This document shows, one piece after another, positions 8,835 to 18,330 of a DNA stretch of 64,000 bases. Under the pieces are notes generated by a model that saw only the letters and a program-made list of their open reading frames with translations, was not told where the DNA came from and searched no databases. How positions within the stretch are numbered: the first letter of the stretch is position 1; every line of letters begins with the position of its first letter. Source of the DNA: Paracoccaceae bacterium (lineage in GTDB: Bacteria > Pseudomonadota > Alphaproteobacteria > Rhodobacterales > Rhodobacteraceae); NCBI GenBank assembly GCA_014872815.1, contig WKFK01000008.1:178534-242533 (forward strand), in the 5' to 3' direction. Position numbers and translations under genes: made by a program.

Positions 8835-9971
8835 ATGAAGTTTCAGATTTTCACCCCACTTTCAGCTGCCATGCTTTCCGTCAGCTTATTGGCGACCACT
8901 GCAGTGGCGCAGGATGCGCCCGCCCCGAAAGTTGCCATTGCAGCCGCCTACACTGACGAGTTGGTGGATGAAGTGATCTTCATCGGTAAAGGCGAAGCCG
9001 TGGACAAGGTGGACCTCGTGGCCCGCGTGAGTGGCTTTGTGGAGAAGATCCACGGGCAGGACGGCGATGAGGTGGCTGAGGGCGATCTGTTGTTTGAAAT
9101 CGAGCCGGAGGTTTATCAGGCAGCGGTGGATGCGCGGCATGCGGATCTGGCACAAGCCGAAGCCAACCTGCGTCTGACCGAAGTCGAGTTGGTGCGGAAA
9201 ACCGAACTGTTTGAGCGTGATGTGGGCACAGAAGCAGACCGTGATGTGGCCGTGGCCAACAACGAAGTCGCCAAAGCGCAGGTGGAAATCGCCAAAGCTG
9301 CCATCGCCCAGGCGCAATTGGACTTGGACTACACCAAAATCCATGCTCCGTTTGACGGGCGGATCGGCCGGTCCAACGTCAGTGTGGGCGAGTTGGTTGG
9401 CCCGACCTCCACATACCTGATCAACATCGTGCGCACTGCGCCGATCTTTGTGGAGTTTTCTCTGACTGAGAAACAGCTGGTGGAGGTGATGGAACATCAT
9501 GAAGCCGAGCTTCAAGAGCTGTCTGATAAAGACAAGGCGCCAAAGGTTTATGCGATCCTGCCCAATGGCGAAGAACTGGATGAAATTGGGCAAGTGGTCT
9601 TTGTCGATAACCGGATCAACCCGGCAACCGGCACGATCACTCTTCGGGCGGAATTTGCAAATGAACGTGGCTTGTTGCTGGACGGGGCATTCCTGAATAT
9701 TCGCATTGCAAGCGCGGCGCCAAGCCAGGTTTTGATGATCCCGCAGGCTGCTGTTCAGCGTGACCAGCGCGGGGACTTTGTGCTGGTCGTTGGCCAACAG
9801 CAAAACGTGGAGCAGCGTTACGTGACGCTCGGTCGTCAGGTGGAAACCGCCGTGGTGGTTGAAGACGGTATGCGTGAAGGCGAGTCCGTGATTGTCGAAG
9901 GCCTCCAGCGTGTGCGCCCCGGTGTGACCGTTGATGCGGTGCTGGCCGGTCAGCCGACAGAGGAGCAGTAA
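8835..9971 (+). CDS. RND efflux periplasmic adaptor (membrane fusion protein)
   Basis: A 378-residue AcrA/MexA-type adaptor. The N-terminal signal peptide ends near ATTAVAQDA. Then follow a lipoyl/barrel-sandwich half (ARVSGFVEKIHGQDGDEVAEG), an alpha-helical hairpin rich in A, E and K (about 95-155), the second lipoyl half (YTKIHAPFDGRIGRSNVSVG), a beta barrel and a membrane-proximal domain (LMIPQAAVQRDQRGDFVLVV). It would link the inner-membrane pump encoded 3 bp downstream to an outer-membrane TolC-type channel, which is not in this window. There is no lipobox cysteine, so it appears to be a soluble periplasmic form. No divergent TetR-type repressor is present, so regulation is not evident. 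Confidence 0.93.
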   Translation: MKFQIFTPLSAAMLSVSLLATTAVAQDAPAPKVAIAAAYTDELVDEVIFIGKGEAVDKVDLVARVSGFVEKIHGQDGDEVAEGDLLFEIEPEVYQAAVDARHADLAQAEANLRLTEVELVRKTELFERDVGTEADRDVAVANNEVAKAQVEIAKAAIAQAQLDLDYTKIHAPFDGRIGRSNVSVGELVGPTSTYLINIVRTAPIFVEFSLTEKQLVEVMEHHEAELQELSDKDKAPKVYAILPNGEELDEIGQVVFVDNRINPATGTITLRAEFANERGLLLDGAFLNIRIASAAPSQVLMIPQAAVQRDQRGDFVLVVGQQQNVEQRYVTLGRQVETAVVVEDGMREGESVIVEGLQRVRPGVTVDAVLAGQPTEEQ

Positions 9972-9974
9972 CCC

Positions 9975-12900
9975 GTGTTTTCAGCGATCTTCATCCGGCG
10001 CCCGAAAACGGCGTTCGTGATTTCTCTGGTGCTCTCCATCATGGGGTTCATCGGGTATAACGCGCTCCCCGTGGAGCAATTCCCAGACATCACGCCCCCT
10101 GTGGTGACGGTGTCGGCCAACTACACCGGAGCCAACTCTGAAACGGTGGAGAATACTGTGGCCGCGCCTATTGAGGCGCAGGTGAACGGGGTGGACGACA
10201 TGATCTATATGTCGTCTGACAGTACAGATACCGGCTCCTACAACCTGTCTGTGACTTTTGAGGTGGGCACCGACCCGGACATTGCCTCGGTAAACGTGCA
10301 AAACCGCGTGGCGCAGGCGACGTCCTCCCTGCCAACCGAGGTGACCAACAGCGGGGTGGTGACGCAGAAGTCCTCCACCAACATGCTGATGATTGTCACG
10401 TTGGTGTCGCCCAACAGCACCTATGACGAGGTGTTTCTGTCCAACTACGCTTCGATCAACCTGCGCGACGCGCTGGCGCGTGTGAAAGGCGTCGGTAAAG
10501 CGGACGTGATGACCAACTTTGAATACTCCATGCGGATGTGGATGGATCCGGACCGTATGGCAGGGTTGGGGCTCACACCGGGGGATTTGGTTGCCGCCAT
10601 TCGCGAGCAGAACCTTGAGGTCTCCGCCGGTCAGATTGGGACGCCGCCAATCCCCACTGGGCAGCAGTTCCAATATACGATCAAATCCAAAGGCCGTCTG
10701 ACCACGGTGAAGGAGTTTGAAGAGATCGTGCTGCGGACCGGTGAGGCGGGCAGCATTGTGCGGATGAAGGACGTTGCGCGGGTCGAACTTGGCGCGAACT
10801 ACTACAACGCGTCCGGTCGTGCCGATGGCAACCCTGCGACCGTTCTGGCGATCTATCAGGCGCCGGGTGAAAACGCTCTGGCGGTGGCCGAGGCTGTGAA
10901 GGCCGAGGTTGAACGCCTGTCAAGCGCCTTTCCGGATGATGTGGAATACGACATTCCTTACGATAGTACGCTGTTTGTAGAGCAGTCGCTGAGCGACGTG
11001 GTGTCTACCCTGATCCTGACGTTTATCCTCGTGATCTCGGTGGTGTTTATCTTCCTTGGCAATGTGCGTGCGACGGTCATTCCGGCGGTCGCCATTCCGG
11101 TGTCTTTGATTGGTGCCTTTGCCTTCTTGTTGTTGTTCGGCATGTCGCTGAACACAATCTCGCTGTTTGCCTTGGTACTTGCGATCGGGATCGTGGTGGA
11201 TGACGCGATTGTTGTGGTGGAAAACGTCGAGCGCATCATTGCCGAAGAGGGGTTGTCCGCGGCCGACGCTACGCGCAAGGCGATGGGGCAGATCACCGGA
11301 CCGGTGATTGCCACCACGCTTGTGTTGCTGGCGGTGTTTGTGCCGGTGACCTTTATGCCCGGCATCACCGGGAGGCTCTACACGCAGTTTGCTGTGACCA
11401 TTTCCACCGCTGTGGTGATCTCGTCGATCAACGCGCTGACGCTGTCTCCGGCGTTGTGCTCGCTGATCCTGAGGCCACGTGATCCGGGTGGTCCAAAGGG
11501 GCTGATGGCGACGTTTGAGAAAGGCGTGGATGGTGCGCGTGGTGTGTATGTGGGCGTTGTACGCCGATTTGTGCGCATTCCGATCCTCGCATTGGTGATC
11601 ATTGGCGCGATGATGGCGGGCTCTGGCACGTTGATCAAATCCATTCCGGCAGGCTTCATTCCGCTGGAAGACAACGGCACGCTCTTTGTTGACGTACAAC
11701 TGCCGGATGCGGCCTCGCTCGAGCGGACGGAAAAAGTCACCGCACGTTTGAACGAGCAGTTGATGGAAATCCCAGGCGTGGCCGGCTCCGTGCTTGTAAA
11801 CGGCTTTAGTTTGCTGAACGGGTCCGGGTCCAACGGGGCTATGATTATTCTGAACCTGGATCCTTGGGATGATCGCCAGACTGACGAGCTGAGCGCGGAT
11901 GGGATCTTGGCCAAGGTCTATGGCCTTGCCAATCAAGAGATTTCCGCAAGCGTGATCGCCTTTAACCCACCGCCGATTTCCGGCCTTGGCATGAGCGCGG
12001 GCGTGGAGATGAAGGTGCAGCAGACCGGTGGGGGCACCGCGCAGGACTTGGCGGCAGCCGTTGGCTCGCTGGTTTATGCGGCCAACCAACGGGAAGAGAT
12101 GGCGCAGAGTTACTCGACGTTCCGTGCCAACGTGCCAAAGGTTTATGTCGATCTGGATCGAGAAAAGGCGAAGTCGCTAAACGTGTCGATTGCCGACGTC
12201 TTCACCACGTTGCAGGGCTATATGGGGTCGATTTATGTGAACGACTTCAACCTGTTTGGTCGGGTCTATCGTGTGATGATCCAAGCAGACGGCGAGTTCC
12301 GCTCACAAGTTGAGGACATCAACGCGCTTTATGTGCGCTCTCAAAGCGGCGAGATGGTGCCCATGGGCACGCTTGTGACCGTGCGCAATGAGCTCGGCCC
12401 TGTGGCGCTGAACCGCTACAATATGTTCCGCTCCGCCACAGTGACCGGTGTGCCAAAAGAGGGCCTGTCGACCGGGGATGCGATCCGCGTATTGGAGGAG
12501 GAAGCCGTGAATGCACTTCCTCCGGGATATTCTTTTGAATGGACCGGGACAGCGCAGCAGCAGCAGGCCGCAGGCGGTCTAGTGGTGCTGATCCTGATTA
12601 TGGCGGTGGTCTTTGGTTATCTGTTCCTTGTGGCGCAGTATGAGAGCTGGACCATGCCGGTGGGCATTTTGCTCTCGGTCACCGTGGCGCTGTTTGGGGC
12701 GCTGGCGGCGGTGCTTGTGTCCGGCGGGGATGTGAACCTCTACACCCAGATCGGTATGATCATGCTGATTGGTCTGGCCTCCAAAAACGCCATTCTCATC
12801 GTGGAATTTGCGATGGAGCGGCGGGCTGCGGGGCTGAGCATCAAGGAGGCCGCAATCGAGGCGGCAAGCCAGCGTTTCCGCGCGGTGATGATGACGGCGC

Positions 12901-13112
12901 TGTCGTTCCTGTTGGGCGTGGTCCCGCTGCTGGTCGCCAATGGCGCCGGTGCGGCCAGCCAGAAGGCCATCGGTGTGGCTGTGTTTGGCGGCATGTTGGC
13001 GGCGACCGTGATTGGCGTGGTGATTGTGCCGATCCTCTACGTGCTGCTGCAAGGTATGCGGGAGTGGGTCAAGGGCACCAACAAGAAGGCGGAGCCTACT
13101 GAGGCTGCGTAA
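9975..13112 (+). CDS. RND multidrug efflux transporter, HAE-1 type
   Basis: A 1045-residue inner-membrane pump with 12 predicted helices and two large periplasmic loops, the normal AcrB/MexB size. It opens [20 protein letters not shown] and carries the [19 protein letters not shown] motif. TM4 has the proton-relay pair in [18 protein letters not shown], and the late motif [18 protein letters not shown] is intact. Translation starts at GTG 3 bp after the adaptor stop. The substrate (drugs, bile-like compounds or solvents) cannot be read from sequence. A terminator follows at once, so the pair is a complete bicistronic operon lacking its own outer-membrane factor. Confidence 0.95.
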   Translation: MFSAIFIRRPKTAFVISLVLSIMGFIGYNALPVEQFPDITPPVVTVSANYTGANSETVENTVAAPIEAQVNGVDDMIYMSSDSTDTGSYNLSVTFEVGTDPDIASVNVQNRVAQATSSLPTEVTNSGVVTQKSSTNMLMIVTLVSPNSTYDEVFLSNYASINLRDALARVKGVGKADVMTNFEYSMRMWMDPDRMAGLGLTPGDLVAAIREQNLEVSAGQIGTPPIPTGQQFQYTIKSKGRLTTVKEFEEIVLRTGEAGSIVRMKDVARVELGANYYNASGRADGNPATVLAIYQAPGENALAVAEAVKAEVERLSSAFPDDVEYDIPYDSTLFVEQSLSDVVSTLILTFILVISVVFIFLGNVRATVIPAVAIPVSLIGAFAFLLLFGMSLNTISLFALVLAIGIVVDDAIVVVENVERIIAEEGLSAADATRKAMGQITGPVIATTLVLLAVFVPVTFMPGITGRLYTQFAVTISTAVVISSINALTLSPALCSLILRPRDPGGPKGLMATFEKGVDGARGVYVGVVRRFVRIPILALVIIGAMMAGSGTLIKSIPAGFIPLEDNGTLFVDVQLPDAASLERTEKVTARLNEQLMEIPGVAGSVLVNGFSLLNGSGSNGAMIILNLDPWDDRQTDELSADGILAKVYGLANQEISASVIAFNPPPISGLGMSAGVEMKVQQTGGGTAQDLAAAVGSLVYAANQREEMAQSYSTFRANVPKVYVDLDREKAKSLNVSIADVFTTLQGYMGSIYVNDFNLFGRVYRVMIQADGEFRSQVEDINALYVRSQSGEMVPMGTLVTVRNELGPVALNRYNMFRSATVTGVPKEGLSTGDAIRVLEEEAVNALPPGYSFEWTGTAQQQQAAGGLVVLILIMAVVFGYLFLVAQYESWTMPVGILLSVTVALFGALAAVLVSGGDVNLYTQIGMIMLIGLASKNAILIVEFAMERRAAGLSIKEAAIEAASQRFRAVMMTALSFLLGVVPLLVANGAGAASQKAIGVAVFGGMLAATVIGVVIVPILYVLLQGMREWVKGTNKKAEPTEAA

Positions 13113-13131
13113 GGTGTTGAGAAAGAAAGAG

Positions 13132-13162
13132 AAGGGCTGGAGGAAACTCCGGCCCTTTTTGT
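13132..13162 (+). terminator. Intrinsic terminator after RND operon
   Basis: A 10-bp stem with one G-T pair (AAGGGCTGGA / TCCGGCCCTT), a 6-nt loop and then a T run. Confidence 0.88.
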
Positions 13163-13190
13163 TTGGATGAAAGCTCGGTAGCCTTCGGGA

Positions 13191-13748
13191 ATGACACGGT
13201 TGCTTTTGGTTTTTGTGCTCGCGGTGTCCGCTCTTTCTGCGTTCGCAGAAGAGCGGCCGCGGGGGCTTATGTGGAACCGTTCCGGGTTGCCCGCGACGAT
13301 CCCGTTGCAAATCAAAACCAATGCCGGTGCGGATCACATTCTCTTACTTCATGATACATCTAGCGGAGAAGCGGTTCTGGCGGCCTATATTCGTGGCGGC
13401 GCCTTTTTCCGAGTCTTGGTTCCGCCGGGGCGATTTGAACTATCGTTTGGCTCAGGGGAAATATGGCGCGGTGAGGTCGACGTGTTCGGCCCTGAGACAC
13501 AATGGTTTGTGCTGGAGCCTGCGTTGGAGTTTCAGTCTGCAGCAGCGCGCCGGGAAGGGCATCTGGTTGATTTGCGGGATCTTACGCAGGTCGCGATCCG
13601 AGGGCTCGCTGATTGCCAAAGATGGGAACTTGATCCGGATAGTTTGCGTCTGCCGAAACTGGAGTATCCGGCGCCACATGATCGACCGCAGCGATCTGAG
13701 TCTTGGCAAGCGCCGCAATACACGGTGCGGTCGAAAATTTGTGATTGA
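13191..13748 (+). CDS. Exported protein of unknown function
   Basis: I do not recognise this 185-residue protein. It has a clear signal peptide (MTRLLLVFVLAVSALSAFA) and then a compact, probably beta-rich domain: IPLQIKTNAGADHILLLHD, FFRVLVPPGRFELSFGSG, ETQWFVLEPALEF. The phrase 'VLVPPGRFEL.FG.G..W.G' suggests a small beta-sandwich that presents a bound group on the envelope. Two cysteines near the C-terminus (LADCQRW, RSKICD) could form a disulfide. The Shine-Dalgarno is weak. The next gene starts 66 bp downstream on the same strand and may be co-transcribed. Confidence 0.65.
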   Translation: MTRLLLVFVLAVSALSAFAEERPRGLMWNRSGLPATIPLQIKTNAGADHILLLHDTSSGEAVLAAYIRGGAFFRVLVPPGRFELSFGSGEIWRGEVDVFGPETQWFVLEPALEFQSAAARREGHLVDLRDLTQVAIRGLADCQRWELDPDSLRLPKLEYPAPHDRPQRSESWQAPQYTVRSKICD

Positions 13749-13814
13749 GCGCGTTGATTTCAATGGAAAAAATTCGCATGGACACGTATTGGATGATGCA
13801 GTACGCCGGGCATC

Positions 13815-14462
13815 ATGTTTAACGCTAGCGTGTCATACTTGGATAGCCCAAAGTTAGAAGAGCTTCTCGAATTAGACGAGAGAGTGCTTTGGTCAGGTGC
13901 CCCGGATTACGGACGTAAGCTTTTTGAGTTGCGGCAAAATGAAAAGATTGTGGCGATTTGTATCGCGGTTGGTGCCGTCGCAATGCTTTTGGCTCTGCCG
14001 TTCGTACCACAGGGGGGCGGAAACTTGACACGCGCCGCCTGGGTTTTTCTTACTGTCATCGCCATGCTGGTTTGCCTTTGGGTGGCCAATGCGTTGGATC
14101 GGAAGTTGTTGCTCTCCAATTTGGCGTACTTTGTGACGGATCGCAGGGCCATTATTATTCGAGCGCAGAAAGGCCTGTTCCGCAACGGTGATGTATATGT
14201 TGTCTCGTGTCGCCATTCCGTCGAATTTCCTTACTCAATCCGCAAAAATCACCCTTACGCGTCGCTTCGTGTGGGAACGCTTTTTGACAAAGATAGGAAA
14301 CGGAACGCATTGCCTGATCAAAGGTTTGATGAGCGGGCGAGGTTGCGTTCATTGGCTCCGAGTACTTGGACCACTACTCCTGTGGAGTTCGAGAATGTGC
14401 GCGAGGCTGACTATTTACATGCGCTCATCCGGTCTGCAGCACAAAAGAGAGAGGCGACTTAG
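13815..14462 (+). CDS. Two-TM membrane protein with PH-like region, function unknown
   Basis: A 215-residue protein with a soluble N-terminus containing LELDERVLWSGAPD, then a two-helix membrane hairpin (about 45-62 and 74-92) and the phrase YFVTDRRAIIIRAQ. The pair 'GE.VLW.G.P' ... 'Y.VTDRRAII' is the signature of bacterial PH-like (YdbT/bPH2-type) membrane proteins, whose roles are poorly known. The gene is visibly less GC-rich than its neighbours and the ribosome site is weak, which may mark acquired DNA. It is convergent with the nucleotidase gene and separated from it by a hairpin. Confidence 0.6.
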   Translation: MFNASVSYLDSPKLEELLELDERVLWSGAPDYGRKLFELRQNEKIVAICIAVGAVAMLLALPFVPQGGGNLTRAAWVFLTVIAMLVCLWVANALDRKLLLSNLAYFVTDRRAIIIRAQKGLFRNGDVYVVSCRHSVEFPYSIRKNHPYASLRVGTLFDKDRKRNALPDQRFDERARLRSLAPSTWTTTPVEFENVREADYLHALIRSAAQKREAT

Positions 14463-14487
14463 GCGTGCCTCAGGTGAATGCAGGTGC

Positions 14488-14514
14488 CAAAAAGGCCGGA
14501 GAAAATCCCCGGCC
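14488..14514 (-). terminator. Terminator for the cyclic-nucleotide phosphodiesterase gene
   Basis: Stem GGCCGG/CCGGCC, followed on the minus strand by a run of five T, 22 bp past the stop of the leftward gene. It lies between convergent genes and may serve both. Confidence 0.7.
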
Positions 14515-14535
14515 CTCTAGCGTTTTGTCTTGTGA

Positions 14536-16497
14536 TTACAGCTGGATGCGGAAGCGGGCGAAGCCGTCTGGGCCTTCGCCTGCGGCTTCGATGGAGACGC
14601 CTTCGACGCTGTCGCTGTAGTCCGCCGCCTTGGGGCCGGTGTCAAACAGCACAGAGGTGCCTGGCAGCGGTGCGAAGGTCCAGTTGGCATCGGCGCGGGG
14701 GCTGATGGTGCCTTTTTCCACGATGTAGCGCACGATCACGTCGCGGTTGGTGTCCGGGCCTTCAAACACAATGGTGTCACCCATGGCGCCCGGGAAATTG
14801 CCGCCGCCACCCGCGCGGTAGTTGTTGGTGGCGATGATGAATTCCGCATTCATGTCCAAGGGCTTGCCGTCAAACATCAAGTTGGTGATGCGGTTGGCAT
14901 CTGCGTTGATCAGGTTGCCTTTGGGGTCAAACTTGGACGGCTGGGACAGGTCGATTTCGTAGGTCACGCCGTCCATCACGTCAAAGTTGTAAGACGGGAA
15001 TTCCGGGTTCAGCAGCACCTGATCGGCTTTGCCTGCGTCCACCTGATTGAAGATGCCTGCAGAACGTTCCAGCCAGTCTTTGACCTCCTGACCTGTCACG
15101 CGCACGGCGCGGACGGTGTTGGGGTAGAGGTATAGGTCGGAGACGTTTTTGATTGCCACGTCGCCTTTGGCCACGTCGGTGTAATACTCCGGACCACCAC
15201 GGCCACCGGCTTTGAATGGGGCGGCGGCGGAGAGGATGGGCAGGCCTTCGTGTTCGGTGCCTTTCATCATCTGTTCGATATACCAAAGCTGCGCGATGGA
15301 GACGATTTGAACGGACGGGTCATCCGCCACCAGTGCGAAGTAGCTGTGCAGTGGGGCGTCGGTTTTGCCCACGGCGCGGCGCACGTAAGCCAAAGTCTCG
15401 TCATGCTCTGTCTGAACGCTGTCCAGAACGTTCTGCTGGCTCTCCACCAATGCAGTGATCGAGCGGTCCTCGTTGCGCTTGGAGATTGGACGCGCTTCGG
15501 TGCTGTGCGAGACGATTTTCCATTCGTTTCCAGAGCGTTCCAGCATCAGGTCGATGAGACCCATGTGCGAGCCCCAGAAGCCGCCCATGGCCGCTGGCTT
15601 GCCCATGATCGTGCCGTTTGCAACGTCCACGCCTGGCATGCCGTCATAGGCGGAGGATGGGAACACACGGTGGTGGTGGCCGGTCAGAACGGCGTCGATG
15701 CCCTCAACCGCGGCGAGCGGCACGGAGGCGTTTTCCATGCCGTCTGTGTGGTCTGCCGCGCCGATACCGGAGTGGCTGAGCGCGATGATGATGTCGGCGC
15801 CTTCCTCTTTCATCTGTGGCACGAAGGCCTTGGCGGTCTCAACAATGTCGCGCGCCTGCACGTTGCCTTCGAGATGGCGGCGATCCCAGTTCATGACTTG
15901 GGGAGGGGTAAAGCCAATCACGCCAACCTTAATTTTGTGTTTCTCACCCGCACCGTCGGTGAGTTCACGCTCCAGAATGGAGTAGGGTTTGAACAGGGTT
16001 TTGTCTTCGCGCGCGGTGCCACCTTGCTCCAAAGAGATGTTGGAAAGCACGGTTTCGAAGTCTGCACCGGCCATGGATTTCATCAGGAAATCAATGCCGT
16101 AGTTGAATTCGTGGTTCCCAATTGTGGCGGCGTCGTAGCCCACCGCGTTCATCGCGGTGATGATCGGGTGCATGTCGCCTTCTTTCATGCCGCGCTCATA
16201 GGCGATGTAATCGCCCATCGGATTGCCCTGCAGGAAATCCCCGTTGTCGATCAGCATCGAGTTGGTGGCCTCGTCGCGGATGTTTTTGATCAGTGAGGCG
16301 GTGCGGGCGAGGCCTACGGTGTCGCGCGGTTTGTCGGCGTAATAGTCATAGGGGAAGACGTGCACGTGCAGGTCCGTGGTCTCCATAATCCGCAGATGTG
16401 CTTGATTTTGCGCAGCATTTGCCGAGAAGGGGTGCAGGGCGATGAAGCCTGCGGTGGAGGCCAGGAAGTGGCGGCGGGACAGGGTAAATTGGGCCAT
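14536..16497 (-). CDS. cpdB: 2',3'-cyclic-nucleotide 2'-phosphodiesterase/3'-nucleotidase, Tat-exported
   Basis: The ORF track adds 46 upstream codons. The start at 16497 (MAQFTLSRRHFLAS) is preferred because it sits behind AGAGAG and opens directly with a twin-arginine signal (SRRHFLAS). The mature 5'-nucleotidase-type enzyme has the metallophosphatase motifs TDLHVHVFPYDYY, IDNGDFLQGNP, GNHEFNYG, ALSHSGIG and TGHHHRVFPS, then a C-terminal nucleotide-binding domain (NNYRAGGGGNFPGA). It hydrolyses 2',3'-cyclic nucleotides from RNA breakdown, and then 3'-nucleotides, in the periplasm, salvaging phosphate and nucleosides. It is monocistronic, with a terminator just past the stop. Confidence 0.92.
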   Translation of the reverse strand: MAQFTLSRRHFLASTAGFIALHPFSANAAQNQAHLRIMETTDLHVHVFPYDYYADKPRDTVGLARTASLIKNIRDEATNSMLIDNGDFLQGNPMGDYIAYERGMKEGDMHPIITAMNAVGYDAATIGNHEFNYGIDFLMKSMAGADFETVLSNISLEQGGTAREDKTLFKPYSILERELTDGAGEKHKIKVGVIGFTPPQVMNWDRRHLEGNVQARDIVETAKAFVPQMKEEGADIIIALSHSGIGAADHTDGMENASVPLAAVEGIDAVLTGHHHRVFPSSAYDGMPGVDVANGTIMGKPAAMGGFWGSHMGLIDLMLERSGNEWKIVSHSTEARPISKRNEDRSITALVESQQNVLDSVQTEHDETLAYVRRAVGKTDAPLHSYFALVADDPSVQIVSIAQLWYIEQMMKGTEHEGLPILSAAAPFKAGGRGGPEYYTDVAKGDVAIKNVSDLYLYPNTVRAVRVTGQEVKDWLERSAGIFNQVDAGKADQVLLNPEFPSYNFDVMDGVTYEIDLSQPSKFDPKGNLINADANRITNLMFDGKPLDMNAEFIIATNNYRAGGGGNFPGAMGDTIVFEGPDTNRDVIVRYIVEKGTISPRADANWTFAPLPGTSVLFDTGPKAADYSDSVEGVSIEAAGEGPDGFARFRIQL

Positions 16498-16659
16498 TTT
16501 GGTGCTCTCTGTTGTAATAGATATTGCCCGTATGGCTGGGGCCAAAGCGGGTTTGTTTTGGGAATAATGCAGTGAGTGTAACAGTGATTTGACCGAGTGG
16601 ACAAATTTTTGCGACGTGGGCAGATGTCGGCGCATTAACCGTCGTCCTTGGAGATCAAA

Positions 16660-16710
16660 ATCACGTCGGTATTACGTCGGTATCGCGACTGTTTTGCGGA
16701 GGTGCGTTTT
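16660..16710 (+). repeat. Dispersed 51-bp element, copy 1
   Basis: It starts ATCACGTCGGTATTACGTCG and ends TTGCGGAGGTGCGTTTT. It matches 43512..43562 over 51 bp without gaps, with about five mismatches. Inside are two or three near-tandem units of the form ACGTCGGTAT. The function is unknown; both copies are intergenic. Confidence 0.8.
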
Positions 16711-16757
16711 GGGGCGCTTAGGCGTTAATGCAACGGGCGTTGCGGTCCCACAAAGAG

Positions 16758-16778
16758 GCCCCGGATCAGGTCCGGGGC
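16758..16778 (-). repeat. Palindromic element, possible trpE terminator
   Basis: Perfect 8-bp stem GCCCCGGA / TCCGGGGC around a 5-nt loop, 26 bp past the trpE stop. The core (CCCGGATCAGGTCCGGG) is the widespread alphaproteobacterial intergenic palindrome, often misread as peptides like APDLIRG. The T tract on the minus strand is short (CTCTTT), so termination is plausible but weak. Confidence 0.65.
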
Positions 16779-16803
16779 GCGCGATTTACTTTTTTGGGGG
16801 CGG

Positions 16804-18315
16804 TTAGGAGTTGCCGTTGCCGGTGAACCGCGCGGCATCCGCAGCGGCGCGGCGGATGGCGTTGGATTTGTGCACGGTCTCCATGTATTCGGCCTCCGGG
16901 TCGCTGTCATAGACAACGCCGCCGCCGGCCTGAATGTAGAGCTTTTGGTCTTTCACAATCGCGGTGCGCAGCGCGATGCAGATGTCCATGTCACCGCCGG
17001 AGCTGAAGTAGCCCACGCCGCCGCCGTAGATGCCGCGTTTTTCGGGTTCCAACTCGTCGATGATTTCCATCGCGCGCACTTTGGGCGCGCCGGAAACAGT
17101 GCCTGCTGGCATACCGGCAAAGAAGGCATCGAGCGCGTCTTTGTCTTCCGCCAACTCGCCGACCACGTTGGAGACGATGTGCATCACGTGGCTGTAGCGT
17201 TCGATGATGAACTTCTCGGTTGGGCGTACGGTGCCGATCTTGGCGACACGGCCGGTATCATTCCGTCCAAGATCCAAGAGCATGAGGTGCTCGGCGAGCT
17301 CTTTCTTGTCCGCCAGCAGATCCTCTTCGAGCGCTTTGTCCTCTTCTGGCGTGGCGCCACGGGGGCGGGTGCCTGCAATCGGCCGGATGGTGACTTCGTC
17401 GCCGAAGACCCGCACGAGGATTTCCGGGCTGGCGCCGACAACCTGAAACCCGCCGAAGTTGAAGTAGAACATAAACGGTGACGGGTTGGTGCGGCGCAGA
17501 GAGCGGTAGAGCGCAAACGGGGGCTGCGGGAAGTCCTGCGTCCAGCGTTGGGCTGGCACCACCTGAAAGATGTCGCCGGCCTTGATGTACTCCTTGGCCT
17601 TCTCCACGGCGGCCATGTAGCCCTCTTTGGTGAAGTTGGAGACGGGGGGCGACACTTCGTACGCCTCACCCAGATCACGGGCGGCCTGTGGCATGGCGCG
17701 TTCGAGATCGCGCACGGCGTCCATCACGCGCTCGGCCGCCTGCGCATAGGCGGCGCGGGCGGATTGGCCATCACTGACCCACGCGGGGGAGACCACGGTG
17801 ACTTCGCCTTTCACGCCATCAAGTACGGCCACCACGGAGGGGCGCAGCATGCAGGCATCGGGCAGGCCGAGCGGGTCCGGGTTGATGTTGGGCAGATGCT
17901 CCACCAGACGGATCATGTCGTAGCCGAGATAGCCAAACAGACCGGCGGAAGCCTGTGGCAGGTCTTCGGGCAGGTCGATTTTGCTTTCGGCAATCAAAGC
18001 GCGCAGGTTGGTCAGCGGGTCGCCATCTTGCGGTGTGAAGCCGTCGGGATCAAACCGCGCGGTGCGGTTGATGCGGCTTTCCGTGCCGTGAGTTTGCCAG
18101 ATCAGATCGGGCTTCATGCCAATGATGGAATACCGTCCACGCACTTCGCCACCGGTCACAGACTCCAGCATGAAGGCGTCCTTGTGGGCGCCTGTGAGCT
18201 TGAGCATGAGCGACACCGGGGTGTCGAGGTCGGCGGCGAGCCGCGTGTACACTACCTGATTTTCACCAGCCTCATAGGCTTTGGCAAAATCTTCAAACGA
18301 GGGAGTCAGGTCCAC
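16804..18315 (-). CDS. trpE: Anthranilate synthase component I
   Basis: A 503-residue chorismate-binding enzyme making anthranilate from chorismate, with ammonia normally supplied by TrpG. The N-terminal regulatory domain contains LMLKLTGAHKDAFMLESVTG, close to the tryptophan feedback site (LLES-type motif). The catalytic part shows IAGTRPRGATPEEDK, LLDLGRNDTGRVAK, PAGTVSGAPKVRAM and GGGVGYFSSGGDMD. It lies 15 bp behind ppiD, a pairing usual in Rhodobacterales. No trpG is next to it, so the glutaminase subunit must be encoded elsewhere. There is no leader peptide or attenuator directly upstream, since ppiD intervenes. Confidence 0.95.
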   Translation of the reverse strand: MDLTPSFEDFAKAYEAGENQVVYTRLAADLDTPVSLMLKLTGAHKDAFMLESVTGGEVRGRYSIIGMKPDLIWQTHGTESRINRTARFDPDGFTPQDGDPLTNLRALIAESKIDLPEDLPQASAGLFGYLGYDMIRLVEHLPNINPDPLGLPDACMLRPSVVAVLDGVKGEVTVVSPAWVSDGQSARAAYAQAAERVMDAVRDLERAMPQAARDLGEAYEVSPPVSNFTKEGYMAAVEKAKEYIKAGDIFQVVPAQRWTQDFPQPPFALYRSLRRTNPSPFMFYFNFGGFQVVGASPEILVRVFGDEVTIRPIAGTRPRGATPEEDKALEEDLLADKKELAEHLMLLDLGRNDTGRVAKIGTVRPTEKFIIERYSHVMHIVSNVVGELAEDKDALDAFFAGMPAGTVSGAPKVRAMEIIDELEPEKRGIYGGGVGYFSSGGDMDICIALRTAIVKDQKLYIQAGGGVVYDSDPEAEYMETVHKSNAIRRAAADAARFTGNGNS

Positions 18316-18330
18316 CTTGGCGGCCTTTCT

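Larger units (their letters stand above)
16498..16803. other. Intergenic region with two repeat elements
   Basis: 306 bp between the 5' end of cpdB and the 3' end of trpE, both leftward. Besides the cpdB promoter region it contains a copy of a dispersed 51-bp repeat and a perfect GC-rich palindrome, listed separately. A 72-codon frame across it (16589..16807) looks like an accidental translation of these elements. Confidence 0.6.
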
